Assembly (NCBI RefSeq): GCF_016100455.1
Contig: NZ_JACFSK010000001.1
Span: forward strand, 2,349,771 to 2,413,770
DNA length: 64,000 nt
DNA from: Bartonella sp. M0283
GTDB lineage: Bacteria > Pseudomonadota > Alphaproteobacteria > Rhizobiales > Rhizobiaceae
Reading direction: 5' to 3'
The translations under genes and the position numbers were made by a program. How positions within the stretch are numbered: the first letter of the stretch is position 1; every line of letters starts with the position of its first letter. Below are positions 29,963-38,649 of the stretch, piece by piece. The notes under the pieces were generated by a model that was not told the origin of the DNA, made no database searches, and saw only the letters and a program-made list of their open reading frames with translations.

Positions 29963-30634
29963 TCAGAAATAGGCTCTAAGCTCCGCACCGATGAATTTGA
30001 TATATTCGCTTGCGAGCAATCTCAATTCGCCTAATTGCCTAAACAGGCTTTGTTCTCCGGCTCCCTCGCTGATCGGATAGGCGATAAAGTCTATCTCAGG
30101 CATCAAGCGATTCAATTCGCGTAGCGAGCGCGGCATATGATAATCGTTGGTGACGATATAGACCTTCTGATAGTGATTTTTTCTTATCCAGTCTGTCGCC
30201 TCTTCGGCGTTTCCGATTGTATTGACAGCTTCACGCCCGAGATCCACACAACACTCGAATAAGCGCGGGTCACTATGGGTCACACGTATCAGGGCCTGAC
30301 TATTGGTGGATGGATTGACACCGCTGATCAACAGTCTTTTGCCAAGTCCTTTGCCAAGAAGATCAAGGCCTGCTTCCATCCGGCTTTCACCGCCAGTCAG
30401 CACAATAATTGCATCAGCAACCGGAAGCGGATCCGGTGGAGCAAGGCGGGATATTTTTTCACTGAAATAGAAAAAACCGCTGCCAAAGAGAACAATGCAG
30501 ACGAGAATAAAAATACTGACCGGCGGCAAATGTTTAAAAAAACGCCTTTTCCAACGCAATAATCTGATCTGGCGAAGCTTTTTTCGCTTCTGCACAGGAT
30601 CTGCCAATTGCGCATATAAGGTGTATTCGCTCAT
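29963..30634 (-). CDS. DUF218/YdcF-like membrane protein
   Basis: A 223-residue protein with one membrane helix (about residues 37-58) after a basic N-terminus and a DUF218 domain behind it. Signature pieces are ADAIIVLTGGESRMEAGLDLL, LLISGVNP and YIVTNDYHMPRSLRE. Related proteins (YdcF, SanA, ElyC) act in or near the cell envelope; this member has no assigned reaction. The gene starts 2 nt after the ftsX stop, so it is in one operon with ftsE-ftsX, an order seen in many Hyphomicrobiales. Confidence 0.85.
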   Translation of the reverse strand: MSEYTLYAQLADPVQKRKKLRQIRLLRWKRRFFKHLPPVSIFILVCIVLFGSGFFYFSEKISRLAPPDPLPVADAIIVLTGGESRMEAGLDLLGKGLGKRLLISGVNPSTNSQALIRVTHSDPRLFECCVDLGREAVNTIGNAEEATDWIRKNHYQKVYIVTNDYHMPRSLRELNRLMPEIDFIAYPISEGAGEQSLFRQLGELRLLASEYIKFIGAELRAYF

Positions 30635-30636
30635 CG

Positions 30637-31611
30637 TTAAAATAACTCGCTTTCGTTACGGTCAATAGATTTTAACTGGCTTAAAATGGTGAGGCGGCTG
30701 GTCATCATTGTCAGTAAAGAGACGAAGCTGACAAGAATAAATATTTTGATATAACTCGACAGGCCAAGACTGAAATGGCCGAATAAGGCCGATGTCTGAT
30801 CGCCGCCAGCTGTACCGGAAACAAAGCCTGACCAGAAAGAAAAAGCAATAAAGACGATAATGCCGGTCAAGCCGCCATAAAAAGCTCCTTTGAAACCGGT
30901 CTTGAAAAAATGCAAGTCGAACTGACGGGCGATAAAGCTTGATTCCGCACCGATGAAATGCAGCACTACGACAATATGTGCATTGGCTGAAAGGGCGCTG
31001 CGTGTTGCAAATATAATCGTAAGGGTCAATGCCGAAATGACGAGCGCCAATATGACCAGTCCGATAATAATGGTTGCATGTGCCATTGTGACGAGCCGGC
31101 TGATTGCGTTGCGATGATCATCGAAACTTCCACCGGGTATTTGTGTTGCAATGGCATCGCTTATCATACCGAAATCGACCGGAACGGAATCATCAAGCGT
31201 CACGACAATAAGACGCGGAATAGGAAGCTCGTTCAGTTCCAGTCCGGTTCCAAGCCACGGTTCGAGAAGGCGTTCTGTTTGGGTGCGGTCGACGATTTCG
31301 GCAGATTTTACACCTCGAAAGCTTTTGGCGAGTTCTACGGCATATTTTAAAGTTTTTTCGATATCGAGACCATCAGTCGGGCGGATTTGAATAGTGGCTT
31401 CCCTTGAAACCTGATTTTCCCAATTATGCGCCGAATGGCCGATAAGATCCACGCCGCCAATAGCCAGAGATGCCAGAAACGTCATGATAGCAATCACAAC
31501 GACCAAGGCTTGTCCCGACACATCACCCGCAGGAACAATCGATGTTTGAGGTGTCGAGCTTTTAAGGAACCGGAATTTTCTTGGGGGTTCAGATGGCAAA
31601 AGCTCAGTCAT
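30637..31611 (-). CDS. ftsX: Cell-division protein FtsX
   Basis: A 324-residue FtsX-family permease with four membrane helices (about residues 35-58, 180-205, 240-262 and 285-310). The periplasmic loop between helices one and two carries RLIVVTLDDSVPVDF. With FtsE it forms the ABC-type complex that activates periplasmic septal peptidoglycan hydrolysis. Its start overlaps the end of ftsE by 8 nt. Sequence divergence from E. coli FtsX is large; identification rests on the ftsE overlap, topology and length. Confidence 0.87.
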   Translation of the reverse strand: MTELLPSEPPRKFRFLKSSTPQTSIVPAGDVSGQALVVVIAIMTFLASLAIGGVDLIGHSAHNWENQVSREATIQIRPTDGLDIEKTLKYAVELAKSFRGVKSAEIVDRTQTERLLEPWLGTGLELNELPIPRLIVVTLDDSVPVDFGMISDAIATQIPGGSFDDHRNAISRLVTMAHATIIIGLVILALVISALTLTIIFATRSALSANAHIVVVLHFIGAESSFIARQFDLHFFKTGFKGAFYGGLTGIIVFIAFSFWSGFVSGTAGGDQTSALFGHFSLGLSSYIKIFILVSFVSLLTMMTSRLTILSQLKSIDRNESELF

Positions 31612-32263
31612 AAAGTTCTAGCCTTCCATCGTTAAGAATCATGCGACGCGCATCAACCTGCTCCATCAGATTGACATCGTGGGTTGCAATAATCACAGCA
31701 GTTCCCGAACGGTTAAGCTCGATAAACAGCCGCAATAGTCTGCGCGCAAGGACAGGGTCGACATTACCGGTTGGTTCATCTGCCAATAAAATTTCGGGCT
31801 GGTCAATCAAAGCACGAGCTATCGCAGCACGTTGTTTTTCTCCGCCGGATAGAACAGGTGGCAATACGTCCATGCGTTCACCAAGTCCTACCCATTGCAG
31901 AAGCTCTTCTACTTCGGCCCGGTAGGTTGCTTCCTCACGGCCTCTCACACGTAAGGGAAGTGAAACATTTTCGTATGTTGTCATGTGATCAAGCAGGCGG
32001 AAATCCTGAAAAACAATGCCAATTCTCTGACGCAATTTCGGCATATCCTGCCGCTTCAAAAGGGCAGTATCATGACCAAATATATTGATAAGGCCGCGCG
32101 TCGGTTTTAATGCCAGAAACATCAACCGCAACAATGTTGTTTTGCCGGCACCCGAGGGACCCGTCAAAAACTGGAATGATCCGTGCGGAATATAAAAGCT
32201 TATATCACGGAGAACTTCCGGCCCCATGCCATAACGCAAGCCTACATTTTCAAAACGAATCAC
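31604..32263 (-). CDS. ftsE: Cell-division ATP-binding protein FtsE
   Basis: A 219-residue ABC ATPase. It starts MIRFENVGLRYGMGPEVLRDI. Walker A is GPSGAGKTT, the Q-loop is VFQDFRLLDHMT (the FtsE-specific form), the signature is LSGGEKQR and Walker B is ILLADEPTGNVD. It powers FtsX at the division site. It is first in ftsE-ftsX-DUF218 and divergent from hpt. Confidence 0.94.
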   Translation of the reverse strand: MIRFENVGLRYGMGPEVLRDISFYIPHGSFQFLTGPSGAGKTTLLRLMFLALKPTRGLINIFGHDTALLKRQDMPKLRQRIGIVFQDFRLLDHMTTYENVSLPLRVRGREEATYRAEVEELLQWVGLGERMDVLPPVLSGGEKQRAAIARALIDQPEILLADEPTGNVDPVLARRLLRLFIELNRSGTAVIIATHDVNLMEQVDARRMILNDGRLELYD

Positions 32264-32488
32264 TGTTAATTTACCTACTCTAACCGCACAAATTTTATCC
32301 GGTTTTGCCCTGTTAGCCGCTACTGTTCTTCAGAGGCATTCATCGCCAACTCATGAAAGGTACCTTGACCAGGTGACCCAATTTTTCCTATCCTTGATGA
32401 ATATGGTTAAGTCGCGGTTAAAATTTGGCGCTGACAATTGCTTTCTTAACGCGATTGTCTGTGTTAGGCCGCGACCATAAAAATTTAT

Positions 32489-33037
32489 ATGGATAATAAT
32501 ATGCCCTTGATAGATGGAAAGTCGATTGATGTTCTGTTTTCGGAACAAGACATTGCCAAACGTAATCGTATAATAGCAACTGAAATTGCAGCTAAAAGGC
32601 CGCAAAACTTGCTGGTTTTACCGATTTTGAAAGGGTCTTTTATCTTTGCTGCCGATCTTATCAGAGAACTTCATCGCGCCGGTGTCAGCTCGACTGTCGA
32701 GTTCATAACAATTTCAAGCTATGGCGCTGGTCAGGAGAGCGGAGAGATCAAACTTCTTCATGATTTTGATAGCGATATTACGGGGCGCGACATTCTTTTA
32801 ATCGACGATATTCTGGAATCAGGAAAGACTCTGAAATTTGTTCGCGATCTTTTGAAAACGCGTGGCGCCGGACGCATTTTTATCGCGGCCCTTCTTGATA
32901 AGGCGATGCGCCGTCAGGCCGATATTGAAGCGGATTTCGTCGGTTTTCCTTGCCCTGATCAATTTGTTGTCGGTTACGGAATGGATGCAGGCCACGCATT
33001 CCGCCAGCTTCCTTTCGTCGGTGTTATCCATAAATAA
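32489..33037 (+). CDS. hpt: Hypoxanthine phosphoribosyltransferase
   Basis: A 182-residue purine salvage enzyme converting hypoxanthine (and often guanine) plus PRPP to IMP (GMP). The PRPP-binding loop is ILLIDDILESGKTL (about residues 94-107), and the N-terminal SEQDIAKRNRIIATEIA and LPILKGSFIFAADL, with the flipping loop FITISSYGAGQESG, are standard. It is transcribed alone and a hairpin overlapping its stop codon may terminate it. Confidence 0.93.
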   Translation: MDNNMPLIDGKSIDVLFSEQDIAKRNRIIATEIAAKRPQNLLVLPILKGSFIFAADLIRELHRAGVSSTVEFITISSYGAGQESGEIKLLHDFDSDITGRDILLIDDILESGKTLKFVRDLLKTRGAGRIFIAALLDKAMRRQADIEADFVGFPCPDQFVVGYGMDAGHAFRQLPFVGVIHK

Positions 33038-33070
33038 ATGCATAAAATTTCATAACACCGGATAATTTTT
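33019..33070 (+). terminator. Possible hpt terminator whose 5' arm lies inside the coding end
   Basis: CGGTGTTAT (33019-33027, within the last codons) pairs with ATAACACCG (33052-33060). The 24-nt loop contains the stop codon, and AATTTTT follows. The long loop makes it weaker than the other terminators in the window. Confidence 0.45.
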
Positions 33071-33435
33071 CCGCCGACCATCTGAATGAAAGGTCCGTTA
33101 GCGCGTCTTACAAATTTTTCCGATAAAACACTGGCGCGCGATTGATATTGTCGCCAGATCCGCTTTTTGTGTTTATCTGATCATCGAAATTGCCGGATAG
33201 GCAGGAATATCCGATGACCGGCCAGTTTTTCAGCAATGATAAAATGCCCTTACGGAGTTTTTTGAAATTCACTGCCAAAATTCGCTCTCGCATGAGCAAG
33301 CTCCGGAAATAGTTGATATTACCCGATTTGCATGTCCCGTCCATTCAACAGAATATTCGGAACCAGTAAATAGCGTTGAAAACCGCTACCCAGAAATGAA
33401 TCTGTTGCACTTTTTCCAAAGGTTAATCCAATTTA
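33071..33435. other. Intergenic region between hpt and the sensor-kinase gene
   Basis: No gene is supported. A 78-codon reverse-strand frame at 33108-33344 has no ribosome-binding site and no family character. Confidence 0.5.
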
Positions 33436-34806
33436 TCAGCCGGGAAAATTCTCTGCTGTTCGAGGTGCTTTTAGTTCAAAGGAGAAACCTTCCGGCGCAT
33501 AATTCAATTCGGCATGTCCGTTAAAACGGGCTGGCAAAAGACGTTTTATCAGTTTGCTGCCGAAACTGAGCTTTGTTGGTTGATAAACCGTCGGGCCATC
33601 TTTTTCACGCCATGAAAAATGGAATTCATCCTTATCAAGAGTCCAGTTGATCTCGACGATACCGTTTTTGGATGACAAAGCACCATATTTGACAGCATTT
33701 GTGCTCAATTCGTGAAGTGCCAAAGCCATGGACAATGCTGTTTGCGGCGAGAGAGATACGGGAGGACCCGATATGATGAACCTTTTTTTGGTTTTGTCAT
33801 GGATATCAAGACTGCTTTCGACTATTTGTTTGAGGTCGGCACTGTTGGTTGCCCCTTGTGTCAAAATATCTTGTGCATGGGCAAGTGCATTCAGTCGTAC
33901 CGAAAAATCCTGCAACGCTTTTTTCATTGATGTCGATTCGGTAAGAGTTTGGTTGGCAATGCTCTGAACAATCGCCAGAATATTTTTAACACGATGAGCA
34001 AGTTCACCTGAAAGGAGTGCCTGTTTTTCCTGTGCGTCGCGCCGCTCGGTAATATCTTGTAAAACGCCCAAGATTCGGTGTTTCATCAATTTGCCAACGT
34101 CTTTTGGAGCAGCTTCGGCCCAATAACCTATCCAGCGTAATTGTTTGGTATCAGCCCTTTTGATTTGGAATTCCAGATGTGTAATCAGACTTTCATCCTG
34201 TCTCGTTTGCAACATTTGTTTTGCAATCTGTTTTGGATTATCGACGATGACGGAATAAAAGTCATTCAAAGGAAGTTCAGGGCTTTCCTCGAACCCCAGA
34301 AGTTTCAGAAATTGCGGTGTCGCTTCAATCATTTTGCGATCACGGTCAATTTCAAAAGCACCGATGCCGGCAGCCTGCTGGGCAAGCCGCAACCGTTCTT
34401 CACTTAACCTCAATGTTTCGGAATGGCGTTGTTCGTCCGTGCGATCGCGGACAATTTTTAAGAATCCCTGCTGCTTCCCGTCATCGCTATAGAGCGCTTG
34501 AAGATCTCCCGATGCCCAGAAAGTGGTACCATCTTTTCTTTGGTGAAATCGCTCGACAACGTCTATCCGGTGCAAACTTGCCATTTGTTGGCGCGTTTCC
34601 GGAAGCCTGTTCATCCTGTCTTCTTCGGTGAAAAGAATATCGAGCGGTTGACCAATTATTTCTTCCGGTTTCCAGCCGAACAATTTTTCTGCACCCGGAC
34701 TCCAGCTGACAATAAGCCCGTTCATATCAGCCGTTAATATTGCATAATCCAAGGCATTATCGAGAATAAGCTGGTTACGCCACTCCTGTTTTTCAACACG
34801 TTTCAT
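33436..34806 (-). CDS. PAS-PAS HWE-type sensor histidine kinase
   Basis: A 456-residue cytoplasmic kinase with no membrane helix. Domains in order: PAS-PAC one (about 12-125), PAS-PAC two (about 135-258), then the HWE dimerisation domain with phosphoacceptor His271 (ELAHRVKNILAIVQS), and a short ATPase domain with HELSTNAVKYGAL (365-377) and the WRE of the HWE signature at 399-401. HWE kinases are abundant in alphaproteobacteria; many sense light, redox or stress and feed PhrR/PhyR-type general stress pathways. No response regulator is adjacent, so the partner is unknown. No LOV-type Cys motif is seen in either PAS domain. It is divergent from the unknown protein at 35005. Confidence 0.9.
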   Translation of the reverse strand: MKRVEKQEWRNQLILDNALDYAILTADMNGLIVSWSPGAEKLFGWKPEEIIGQPLDILFTEEDRMNRLPETRQQMASLHRIDVVERFHQRKDGTTFWASGDLQALYSDDGKQQGFLKIVRDRTDEQRHSETLRLSEERLRLAQQAAGIGAFEIDRDRKMIEATPQFLKLLGFEESPELPLNDFYSVIVDNPKQIAKQMLQTRQDESLITHLEFQIKRADTKQLRWIGYWAEAAPKDVGKLMKHRILGVLQDITERRDAQEKQALLSGELAHRVKNILAIVQSIANQTLTESTSMKKALQDFSVRLNALAHAQDILTQGATNSADLKQIVESSLDIHDKTKKRFIISGPPVSLSPQTALSMALALHELSTNAVKYGALSSKNGIVEINWTLDKDEFHFSWREKDGPTVYQPTKLSFGSKLIKRLLPARFNGHAELNYAPEGFSFELKAPRTAENFPG

Positions 34807-35004
34807 CGTGGTTATACAGACTCCGTTTCAATAACCCATAAATACTTTCATGTACAAACAGGCTTTTAGCGTCATCCCGCTTTTCCCACGAAAACTTATA
34901 TCATTTAATAACCACCTTGTTAACTGTTTATCATAACGGTTTATTGTAAAATCAACGTATAAAATTATATTATTTAACTTATCAAGGATTTTACCGGATG
35001 AGTT

Positions 35005-35829
35005 ATGAAAAATCTCAGTCAATCTTTCCCAACAAGACCGCTCACAATCAGACGCTGTGATTATTCTTATCTCAAGCGCGGACTTATCTGTTTTCTATTG
35101 TTCAGTATTATTTTTCCGGGGTTCTGTGTTTTCTGGAAGCCACATTTTATTGAAGATTTCCAAATTATGAATAATCCGGAATATGTTCAGAATTTTACTT
35201 TGGAAAACAATCATTGTAATGCGAGGTTACTGGTTTTTCGGGAATGCCGGACTGATGCGAAAATAACGATTGATACGCAAGAGTTTACCAAACATTTTTC
35301 GGTGAGCTTTTTTGGCCTAACGAAAAATTCTTATCCGGCTTATATTATCTATCAGCATGACAATCTTGACAAAATGGTGCTTAACCTTGAAATAGATCAC
35401 ATATGGCAACGATTTTTTGTGTTTTTTATTGTTTCGATGATCGCATTTCTAATTGCGATAAAAATTTTTAATGATTTTATACAGCAATATAGGCAATGGC
35501 GGGTTGTCGGCGGCCAACGCAAAATGATTCCGACAATCGTTGCTTTGAAAAAATTATATTTCGGTTATTGTTTTTACCGAATTCATTTGCCCGACGGCAA
35601 AATTCAAAAACGTTTGCTCAAAGTAAAACGCAAAAATCCGTTCGTGTTCGTCGATCAATCAAGAGGATATGTTCTTGGCGCTATTCCTGAGGGATGCAAT
35701 TTCGCTATTGTATTTGATCAAAAACTCGATCATGTTGATTTGACCGAGGCCGAAAAAAAAGAATTGATGCTTACAGTCGCCAATCTCGCAAAGGCGGGCG
35801 AAAAAATAATGCGGCCAATGTTCAGTTAA
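35005..35829 (+). CDS. Unrecognised two-TM inner-membrane protein
   Basis: I do not recognise this 274-residue protein. It has a basic N-terminus, a membrane helix at about 27-44, a loop of about 90 residues with Cys71 and Cys81 (which could form a disulfide if periplasmic), a second helix at about 136-154, and a C-terminal domain of about 115 residues. That domain is rich in Lys and Arg and contains LYFGYCFYRIHLPDGKIQKRLLKVKRKN, cut here by its own repeats of basic pairs. The positive-inside rule puts both ends in the cytoplasm. It ends just before the phosphotransacetylase-like gene (24 nt) and may be co-transcribed with it. AT content is like that of its neighbours. A real gene is likely; the function is unknown. 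Confidence 0.7.
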   Translation: MKNLSQSFPTRPLTIRRCDYSYLKRGLICFLLFSIIFPGFCVFWKPHFIEDFQIMNNPEYVQNFTLENNHCNARLLVFRECRTDAKITIDTQEFTKHFSVSFFGLTKNSYPAYIIYQHDNLDKMVLNLEIDHIWQRFFVFFIVSMIAFLIAIKIFNDFIQQYRQWRVVGGQRKMIPTIVALKKLYFGYCFYRIHLPDGKIQKRLLKVKRKNPFVFVDQSRGYVLGAIPEGCNFAIVFDQKLDHVDLTEAEKKELMLTVANLAKAGEKIMRPMFS

Positions 35830-35853
35830 AATTGTTGTTGGAGGGAAATGACG

Positions 35854-36798
35854 ATGGCAGCAAAAAAACACGGACGTTATGATGCTTATCTCGAACAAGC
35901 ACGCGATCTTCCTCCCATCAAAACAGCAATTGTCCATCCTTGTTCAAAAGAAGCAATGGTGGCGGCTATCGAGGCCTGGCAAGAAAAGTTTTTGCAACCA
36001 GTTCTGGTCGGGCCGGAATTAAAAATCAGAAAAGCCGCAAAAGAAGCGGGCGTCAAAATAGATGATCTCGAAATCATACCGACAGAACATAGCCATGCGG
36101 CTGCCCAGACAGCGGTCGAAATGGCAGCAAGTGGAAAAGTTCAGGCGTTAATGAAAGGATCGCTCCATACCGACGAGCTTTTAAGCGCTGTGGTCAGCGC
36201 ACAATCGGGGTTGCGAACAGAACGACGTATCAGTCACGTTTATGCAATGGATATACCGGCCTATTCAAAGCCGCTTCTTATAACCGATGCGGCAATCAAC
36301 ATCCGCCCCGATCTTGATGACAAACGCGATATTGTTCAAAACGCCGTTGATCTTATGCGCATTCTGGGGCTGGAAAAACCGCTTGTTGCGGTGCTTGCAG
36401 CGGTTGAAACCGTTAATTCGAAAATGCCGGCCACCCTTGATGCGGCAGCTTTGACGGTTATGTCAATGCGCGGCCAAATTACCGGCGCTGTTGTGGATGG
36501 ACCGTTGGCTTTTGACAATGCGATCAATTTGAAGGCGGCCGAAATAAAGGGCATTGTTTCACCGGTTGCAGGAAAAGCCGATATTCTTCTGGTGCCGGAC
36601 CTTGAAGCGGGAAATATGCTTGCCAAGCAATTAATGTATTTTGCCGATGCCGGTGCGGCAGGACTGGTTCTCGGTGCGCGTGTTCCCATTATCCTCACCA
36701 GCCGATCGGATAAAGTGTCAGTGCGTCTTGCGTCTGCCGCGCTTGCAAAAATCATGGTCGAGCGGCGGTTCAAACTGGAGAAGGCGCATCATGAATAA
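35854..36798 (+). CDS. Phosphate acetyl/butyryltransferase-like enzyme
   Basis: A 314-residue enzyme of the phosphotransacetylase/phosphotransbutyrylase family. Family segments include IVHPCSKEAMVAAI, GKVQALMKGSLHTDELLSAVV, LLITDAAINIRPDLDDKRDIVQNAV (in two halves) and AFDNAINL. It lacks the N-terminal hydratase domain of the rhizobial fusion form and the DRTGG-type domain of E. coli Pta. It overlaps ackA by 8 nt, which strongly suggests acetyl-CoA to acetyl phosphate to acetate with ATP formation. Substrate preference, acetyl or butyryl, cannot be read from sequence. The ATG at 35854 is preferred because it lies 9 nt after GGAGG; an ATG at 35848 is only 3 nt away. Confidence 0.87.
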   Translation: MAAKKHGRYDAYLEQARDLPPIKTAIVHPCSKEAMVAAIEAWQEKFLQPVLVGPELKIRKAAKEAGVKIDDLEIIPTEHSHAAAQTAVEMAASGKVQALMKGSLHTDELLSAVVSAQSGLRTERRISHVYAMDIPAYSKPLLITDAAINIRPDLDDKRDIVQNAVDLMRILGLEKPLVAVLAAVETVNSKMPATLDAAALTVMSMRGQITGAVVDGPLAFDNAINLKAAEIKGIVSPVAGKADILLVPDLEAGNMLAKQLMYFADAGAAGLVLGARVPIILTSRSDKVSVRLASAALAKIMVERRFKLEKAHHE

Positions 36799-37981
36799 CC
36801 GGATAGTAACGTTCAATTCCGGCTCTTCATCCTTAAAGGTCGGGCTTTACGAAATAAAGGGCTCTCGCGCAGAGCGTCTGGGGAAAGGTTCAATTGATCT
36901 CAGGCGTAATTGTTTTTCTTTTCGGATCGAACAAACCGGCGAGCAGATAGCCGCTTCACCGCTCCCGGAAAAAGCCGATGACAAAGAAATGCTTAAGCAG
37001 GTGTTTGGCTGGCTTGTCGAGCGAATGGATATCGGAGACATCAAAGCGGTTGGTCATAGAATAGTGCACGGCGCTGATATCTTCAGAAATGCGTGTATCG
37101 TCAATGATAAAACATTGGATTATATGGAATCGCTGATACCGCTTGCACCGCTTCATCAACCTGCCAATCTCCGGTTGATTTATCTTGTTAAAAAACTTTA
37201 TCCGTCGCTCATGCAGACGGCATCTTTCGACACGGCTTTTCATCAGGGCCAGAGCGATAGGGTGAGACGGTTCGCCATTCCGCGCATTTTGCACAATCGT
37301 GGTATCAAAAAATACGGGTTCCATGGACTTTCCTACCACTATATTTCGGAACAATTACCAAAATTGCCGAAAGATGTTCGAATAAAGAACGTTGTTGTGG
37401 CCCACCTTGGCAGTGGTGCCAGTCTATGCGCATTGAAAAATCAACAGAGTGCCGAAACGACTATGAGCTTTACCACACTCGATGGTGTGCCTATGGCAAC
37501 ACGTTGTGGAGCGTTGGATGCCGGCGTACTCATTCATCTTTTACGGAATCAACGTCATAGTGTCAGCGACATGGAATATATGCTTTATCATTCGAGCGGC
37601 CTCCTTGGTATGTCCGGTATCAGTGCGGATTGTCGTGATCTGGTGACATCCAAATTGGAACAGGCAAAACAGGCTCTTGATGTTTTTACTCTTCGTATTG
37701 CGCAAGAAATTGCGCGTTTGGCAGTAACTCTGGAAGGGCTTGATACTATCATTTTCACGGCCGGTATCGGCGAACACCAACCGGAAATTCGAGAGGCCGT
37801 TTTGGAACAATTGCGTTGGATGGGCATCGAGATTGACTATGAAGCCAATAATGCCAATCAATCACGCCTGACAACGCTTAATAGTCCTATCGCTGCATTC
37901 ATTATTCCGACGGATGAAGAACAACGTATTGCTGATGACGCGGCCCTTCTTTTGACCGAAAACGAAAAAACGGCTCATTGA
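36791..37981 (+). CDS. ackA: Acetate kinase
   Basis: A 396-residue ASKHA-fold kinase. It starts MNNRIVTFNSGSSSLKV, the phosphate-binding loop. GHRIVHG, FDTAFHQ with the catalytic Asp, HLGSGASLCA, the TRCGALDAG block and FTAGIGE near the C-terminus follow in order. It interconverts acetyl phosphate plus ADP with acetate plus ATP. It overlaps the preceding phosphotransacetylase-like gene, so the two are translationally coupled. The frame is open far upstream, but the start at 36791 is fixed by the family N-terminus. Confidence 0.94.
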   Translation: MNNRIVTFNSGSSSLKVGLYEIKGSRAERLGKGSIDLRRNCFSFRIEQTGEQIAASPLPEKADDKEMLKQVFGWLVERMDIGDIKAVGHRIVHGADIFRNACIVNDKTLDYMESLIPLAPLHQPANLRLIYLVKKLYPSLMQTASFDTAFHQGQSDRVRRFAIPRILHNRGIKKYGFHGLSYHYISEQLPKLPKDVRIKNVVVAHLGSGASLCALKNQQSAETTMSFTTLDGVPMATRCGALDAGVLIHLLRNQRHSVSDMEYMLYHSSGLLGMSGISADCRDLVTSKLEQAKQALDVFTLRIAQEIARLAVTLEGLDTIIFTAGIGEHQPEIREAVLEQLRWMGIEIDYEANNANQSRLTTLNSPIAAFIIPTDEEQRIADDAALLLTENEKTAH

Positions 37982-38021
37982 ATTTTTGAATAACAGGTTG
38001 GAATTTTTGAATAACAGATTG
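37980..38021. repeat. 21-bp tandem duplication at the ackA stop codon
   Basis: Units 37980-38000 and 38001-38021 share GAATTTTTGAATAACAG-TTG and differ at one position (G or A). The first unit begins within the TGA stop of ackA. Confidence 0.9.
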
Positions 38022-38611
38022 CGGGGCGCAAATTGCTTGATTGCACCGCGGGGAATAGGCCGATTGTTCAACTATAGCTGAAATAATTGAGATCAATAAA
38101 AAGAATATGCAATTCCGCTTGTTATATCGCAATCAGGCTTGATGAAAACAACAGGCAACATCGGTTTGCCAACAGCCAGTCTACACGATAATGCTTTCAT
38201 CGCCCCTTTGGTCGACAGAGCATTGAAAAGCCGACTTCTAACGCTCGAATGCGTTCTTTAAAATCCGTTCTTGATTAGAGATGTTTATAGCCCTTAAGGA
38301 ATTTTTCATAAGAATTGTAAGCTCAATTTTTAAATCAATGAAGCACGCTCGCTGTTTTACATAATTTAGCCAAGTGAAGCCTGTCCGATTGTATATTTTG
38401 ACTAACGAAGTGAACGCTCCAGTTAATTTCACTCATCGCTTCTTTTTGTGGGTAAAGTATGTGCAGGCAAGATTATGAATTTCCAAGGCAAGGCGTAAAG
38501 TTTGCGCAAAATATTGGCAGGTGCCCCCATTTATTGTCAGGTGCTCTTATTGCGAAGGCATTCGACTTGATAAAAATTCAGGCCAACAAGAAACCACCAG
38601 TAAGGCGCCGC
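38022..38611. other. Intergenic region between ackA and acsA
   Basis: No gene is supported. Apart from short repeats it is AT-rich and unremarkable. ackA and acsA are convergent, so no promoter is needed here; its length of about 0.65 kb suggests lost coding matter, but nothing is recognisable. Confidence 0.5.
38513..38552. repeat. Imperfect 20-bp tandem repeat
   Basis: Units 38513-38532 and 38533-38552 share ATTG-CAGGTGC and agree at about 15 of 20 positions, as expected for an older duplication. Confidence 0.5.
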
Positions 38612-38639
38612 AATATCGGCGGAATGTTCCGCCGATATT
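38612..38639 (-). terminator. Hairpin just after acsA
   Basis: A perfect 13-bp inverted repeat (38612-38624 with 38627-38639, core ATCGGCGGAA) lies 10 nt beyond the acsA stop. On the reverse strand no U-run follows, so it may stabilise the 3' end or serve as a partial terminator instead of a classical one. Confidence 0.5.
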
Positions 38640-38649
38640 ATTTTAGTGC

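Noticed and set aside
33108..33344. 78-codon reverse-strand frame after hpt
   Set aside because: No start signal, no family and no operon logic.
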